From positions 41,384 through 105,383 of the forward strand of contig NZ_JAUSUX010000011.1 of assembly GCF_030813795.1 (NCBI RefSeq): a stretch of 64,000 nt of DNA. The letters are read 5' to 3'. This document shows positions 61,473 to 64,000 of this stretch, piece after piece. The DNA is from Desulfofundulus luciae (GTDB taxonomy: Bacteria > Bacillota > Desulfotomaculia > Desulfotomaculales > Desulfovirgulaceae). The notes beneath the pieces are model-generated. The model saw only the letters and a program-made list of their open reading frames with translations. It was not told the origin of the DNA and did not search any database. Made by a program: the position numbers and the translations under genes. How positions within the stretch are numbered: the first letter of the stretch is position 1; each line of letters opens with the position of its first letter.

Positions 61473-62117
61473 CTACTGGGTTTGTCCGTAAGGAGCAGGC
61501 GGGCCAAAGTGTTCGAAACCTCCGTCCTGCGGCGCGTTTTGCAGCCGCTGGATCAATTTATCGGCTTTATCCTTAGGAATCTTGCCGTCCTTCACCGCCT
61601 GCTGGATGGCCTGGATTTTGGCATCAAGGAGTTTCTGGTGCAGTTGATCCATAGTAAGCCCTTTTTCCTGGGCGATGTCGGAAATCTTCTTACCCTGCTG
61701 CAGTTCGGTTTTAAGTTCGTCGGCGCTCATACCCAGGATTTGGGCCAGCACATCCATCTGCTTGCCCATGAATTTCCCGGCTCCGGCTTTCGTGCCATCT
61801 TTAGAGCCGTGGAACAGTCCCATTGGGAAAAACCTACCCTGTTCTATCCTGTCCTTGATTTTTTGTGCCTGGTCGGAAGTCAGCTTGCCCTGCTGAACGG
61901 CTTCATCAACCATTTGCAGTTCGGTTTGCTTGATGGCATTCATCAGTTTGCCTTGTTCTACGCCCAGGTTGGCCGCCAATTTTTCCAGGAAGACCTGGAA
62001 TGGTGCGGGCACCCCGGACTGGTTTCCCGCGGGTGCGTTTTGTGCCAGGGCGACACCCGAAAGAAGCGCAACCGCAGCAAAGGCAATAGCGATAATCACG
62101 GCAACTTTTCTTTTCAC
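61473..62117 (-). CDS. Secreted helical protein with internal duplication
   Basis: A 214-residue protein starting at GTG 62117 behind GGAGGGAG, with a clear signal peptide (KRKVAVIIAIAFAAVALLSGVALAQ). The mature part is highly charged and helical. DEAVQQGKLTSDQAQKIKDRIEQ (about 80-102) and QQAVKDGKIPKDKADKLIQRLQN (about 173-195) look like two copies of one helical unit, each preceded by a hydrophobic LGV/LGM helix. DUF2680-type secreted proteins of clostridia look similar. No enzymatic motif is seen. Confidence 0.75.
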   Translation of the reverse strand: MKRKVAVIIAIAFAAVALLSGVALAQNAPAGNQSGVPAPFQVFLEKLAANLGVEQGKLMNAIKQTELQMVDEAVQQGKLTSDQAQKIKDRIEQGRFFPMGLFHGSKDGTKAGAGKFMGKQMDVLAQILGMSADELKTELQQGKKISDIAQEKGLTMDQLHQKLLDAKIQAIQQAVKDGKIPKDKADKLIQRLQNAPQDGGFEHFGPPAPYGQTQ

Positions 62118-62310
62118 CGCAAACTCCCTCCTCTGTAAATTTCGCACTCTTTTTCCCCCGTTGAAAGTGCAGATACTTTCCGCCTCCTAGGTGACCTGGC
62201 GCAGGGTGGCTCCGGCTGGAGGCTTTCTCTATCACCTCCTCGAAACGGCTTTTTTTCGGCGGCAGGCGTCCTCGGTACTTATTTAAACAGGTGATTGTTG
62301 CGGGTCAATT
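62118..62310 (-). other. Structured leader of the secreted protein gene
   Basis: On the minus strand the ~190 nt before the GTG contain a GCCTCC...GGAGGC long-range pair, an inner CCGG/AGCC-rich region and a perfect GAAAGT...ACTTTC hairpin (about 62163-62180). It looks more structured than a plain leader but matches no riboswitch class I can name. Confidence 0.3.
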
Positions 62311-62571
62311 AAAAGTTCGTTAAAGATTCATTGCGGAGTTTTGCAAAAAAATGAAAAGGTTTGTGAAACTGTAAAAAGAAAGGGGGCTTGCACGTGCATC
62401 TCATCCTCAACCGCCCGGGTTTGTTCGGGTGGCTGTCCGAGATGCTCCAGATGCTTAACACTCGACAATATTTGACAATGTTCCTCTTGCAGTGGCAATA
62501 CAAGAATCGGTAGTGCTATCCTATTCAGTACCATTTTTTAGGGACGCCCGACCTTTTTCTTTTGAGAATTG
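62311..62571. other. AT-richer gap without a recognised gene
   Basis: Nothing with an SD or a recognisable motif is seen. A short + frame from about 62395 (HLILNRPGLFGWLSEMLQ) has no start or family match. Confidence 0.3.
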
Positions 62572-63575
62572 TTGTCTAAAGAGAGGTGGCCTCGTAACCA
62601 TGCCATCGCCACGGCGGTATACACCGAAGCGGTGGGCCGGGTGCTGGGCCTGCAGGAGAAAGAGCTGGAATGGCTCACCCGGGGGGCTTTCTTCCATGAC
62701 TGCGGGAAGATAAGCTGGCCCTTGGCGCTGGTGGACAAGACAGGTCAACCGGATCGGCGAAGAAGTTGCGGAGATTGCAGAACAGACCAACCTCCTGGCA
62801 CTAAACGCTGCTATAGAAGCCGCCCGGGCTGGCGAGCACGGGCGTGGTTTTGCCGTAGTAGCTGAAGAAGTAAGGAAGCTGGCGGGGAAAACGAAGGATG
62901 CGGTAGGGACTGTGAAAGAATTGGCTGCAGAAGTGGACCAGTTGTCAGAATCGGCCGACCGCCGCAGCAAAGAGGTAACGGAGTCCTTTGAGATTTATTC
63001 CGGGCAGGTTACCTCTGTAGTACAAAGCATAGATGAAAGCATGAAGCAGGTGGAACTTGCATCCAGCGCCCTCAACGAAATAACCCGGGTCATGAATCAG
63101 GTAGCCACTACGGCAACAGATCTTGCCCAGTCGTCACATCGGCTTGCCCAAATAACAGCTTTCGGTGACTCCTGTGTAGCTAATGCCACCCACATCCGTG
63201 AAGCCACCCTGCCGGTTCTGGAAGAACTCCTGGTCGAGATAGGATACGCCGGTTCATACCCTGGCAGCCAGGCTTTTCGACCATGCCCGGTTCATTGATA
63301 CTGTAGTGGCGAAAGTTGGAACAGGCGAAAAATTATCCGACCATACCGGATGCGCCTTCGGACGCTGGTATGTAGGTGAGGGCGGCAGGCAGTTCGGCCA
63401 CTTGCCTTCCTGGCGGGCTATAGACGAGCCTCACCGCTTGGTTCATGTTGTCGGTGCTACTCTGGTGAGAGAGGCCCGGGCAGAAACAGCCGAAGAATTG
63501 GCCCAGGCATCCCTGGAACTGCTACGTTGCTTCGTAGCGCTGAAAAAAGAGATTGCCAAAATAACCAAAGGTTAA
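62572..63575 (+). pseudogene. Broken composite: HD-domain fragment, chemoreceptor signalling domain, CZB domain
   Basis: Three frames carry parts of proteins. 62572-62740 encodes an HD-domain piece ([38 protein letters not shown]). From 62741, in another frame, comes the methyl-accepting chemotaxis hairpin tip ([40 protein letters not shown]) and adaptation helices. After a frameshift near 63255 the third frame gives a chemoreceptor zinc-binding (CZB) domain, [29 protein letters not shown] and PHRLVH. Neither sensor nor membrane segments remain. It is a deletion joining two genes plus later frameshifts. Confidence 0.75.
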
Positions 63576-63598
63576 AAAGAGAAGGGGTTTAAAAAGAG

Positions 63599-63735
63599 AA
63601 GTTAATAAGGCCGCCTATAGCGTACTGGGCATCAATATGGCCGGTCAGAAGGAAGTCCTGCGCATCTGGGTTGGGGAACACGAAGCGCCAGTTTCCAGCT
63701 CAGTGTCTGCAATGACTTGAAAAGGGGCGGCCAAT
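63599..63735 (+). pseudogene. IS256-family transposase fragment
   Basis: The frame reads EVNKAAYSVLGINMAGQKEVLRIWVGEHEA, then after a frameshift near 63685 FQLSVCNDLKRGG. This matches the catalytic-core segment of IS256-type transposases (KAVYIALGI...G.KEVLGLWIG..E...FWLSVL..LK.RG). Only about 45 codons remain, with no terminal repeats. Confidence 0.7.
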
Positions 63736-63759
63736 GTGAAGATTGCCCACCGGGGCTAA
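63730..63759 (+). pseudogene. Dodecin 3'-terminal fragment
   Basis: GCC AAT GTG AAG ATT GCC CAC CGG GGC TAA encodes ANVKIAHRG-stop, the last residues of the intact dodecin at 60471-60665 (ANVKVAHRG) with most bases identical. It is fused directly to the transposase fragment. Confidence 0.6.
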
Positions 63760-63850
63760 ATCGAAGTTTGAAACTTTCAAATTAAAACCTCCCGAAAATC
63801 AAGGGATCCGGGGCAATAATAGAAGACGTACCACTACATTTACCTCCATT
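63760..63850. other. Short gap, nothing recognised
   Basis: AT-rich sequence between the dodecin fragment and the last minus-strand frame. No signal could be supported. Confidence 0.3.
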
Positions 63851-64000
63851 TTACAATAATGAGGGTGTGTGGTAATCATCGGAAGTCCGAGCACTTTGTT
63901 TGCAAGTGCCGTTACCGTCGTTTTTGATTTCAGCTACCTTTAGGGGTGGCCGGATTCCCAGTGCTCTGAATGCTTCATATGCGTTGCCCACCAGTTCCGT
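63851..64000 (-). CDS. Possible C-terminal part of an unidentified protein
   Basis: The minus strand is open from the window edge to a TAA at 63851, giving 49 residues (ELVGNAYEAFRALGIRPPLKVAEIKNDGNG..., ending YHTPSLL). The first part has normal coding character and the tail looks random, so it could be a truncated gene. I do not recognise the family. Confidence 0.3.
   Translation of the reverse strand, partial: TELVGNAYEAFRALGIRPPLKVAEIKNDGNGTCKQSARTSDDYHTPSLL

Noticed and set aside
62118..62310. c-di-AMP or other known riboswitch before the secreted protein gene
   Set aside because: Some short segments look similar, but I could not line up the conserved core of any class.

Overview
The window is a spore-forming, anaerobic Firmicute chromosome of the Peptococcaceae / Desulfotomaculia type (relatives of Desulfotomaculum, Desulfofundulus and Pelotomaculum). 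The call rests on gene content: AprAB-like and HdrA/HdrC-like redox proteins, NfnAB, a VOR/KOR-type 2-oxoacid:ferredoxin oxidoreductase, an OLE RNA with its OapA partner, and many sporulation genes (spo0A, spoIVB, spoIIM, spoIIAA-AB-sigF, cotJABC, cwlD, an mciZ-like gene). Many genes start with GTG or TTG behind strong Shine-Dalgarno sequences and most are on the + strand. Genus and species are inference.

Layout. 1-3936: an AprA-like flavoprotein (5' cut by the window edge), an AprB-like ferredoxin, an HdrA-MvhD fusion and a short HdrC-like protein. 3937-6645: a decayed stretch holding a triplicated 32-bp start region, a frameshifted 4-hydroxybutyryl-CoA dehydratase-family pseudogene, a deletion scar joining the start of an E1-alpha dehydrogenase gene to the end of lipA, and a methyltransferase gene. 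6774-11956: a carboxyltransferase fused to a biotin carrier, accC, the Asp23/AmaP/DUF2273 group and nusB. 12097-14357: nfnAB. 14514-28304: a housekeeping run xseA, folD, fchA, a radical SAM gene, xseB, ispA, OLE RNA, oapA, dxs, tlyA, nadK, mnmM-like, argR, recN, followed by spoIVB and spo0A. 31129-34773: steA, steB and two glycosyltransferase genes. 34844-40468: a P-loop protein, the four-subunit oxidoreductase, a PepT-like peptidase and a DUF3866 protein. 40449-49106: an mciZ-like gene, spoIIM, DUF4227, DUF362, xerD, deoB, pdp, fic and an EamA transporter. 49163-53175: an iron-sulfur / NifX / MinD / Mrp cluster behind a consensus promoter. 53204-55171 (mostly minus): hicB with a truncated hicA, a group II intron-like remnant, cotJCBA. 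55541-60665: cwlD, a class A beta-lactamase-like protein, dacF, the spoIIA operon and dodecin. 60666-64000: sparse, decayed sequence with one secreted-protein gene and fragments of a chemoreceptor, an IS256-type transposase and a second dodecin.

The least explained signal is a family of small dispersed intergenic elements (called A here). They have ends close to GTAAATGTTCAGT...ACTGAACATTTAC, and two copies are flanked by 8-bp direct repeats that look like target-site duplications. Two copies carry an almost identical ~95-nt module closed by a 12-13 bp stem, which looks like a structured RNA or cruciform DNA. One copy supplies the last codons and stop of a beta-lactamase-like gene and another supplies the stop of deoB. 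A second repeat family (B) lies in three intergenic regions, and in one it surrounds an A element. OLE/OapA is a known, rare RNA-protein system and is well supported here by gene order, a promoter and the adjacent oapA.
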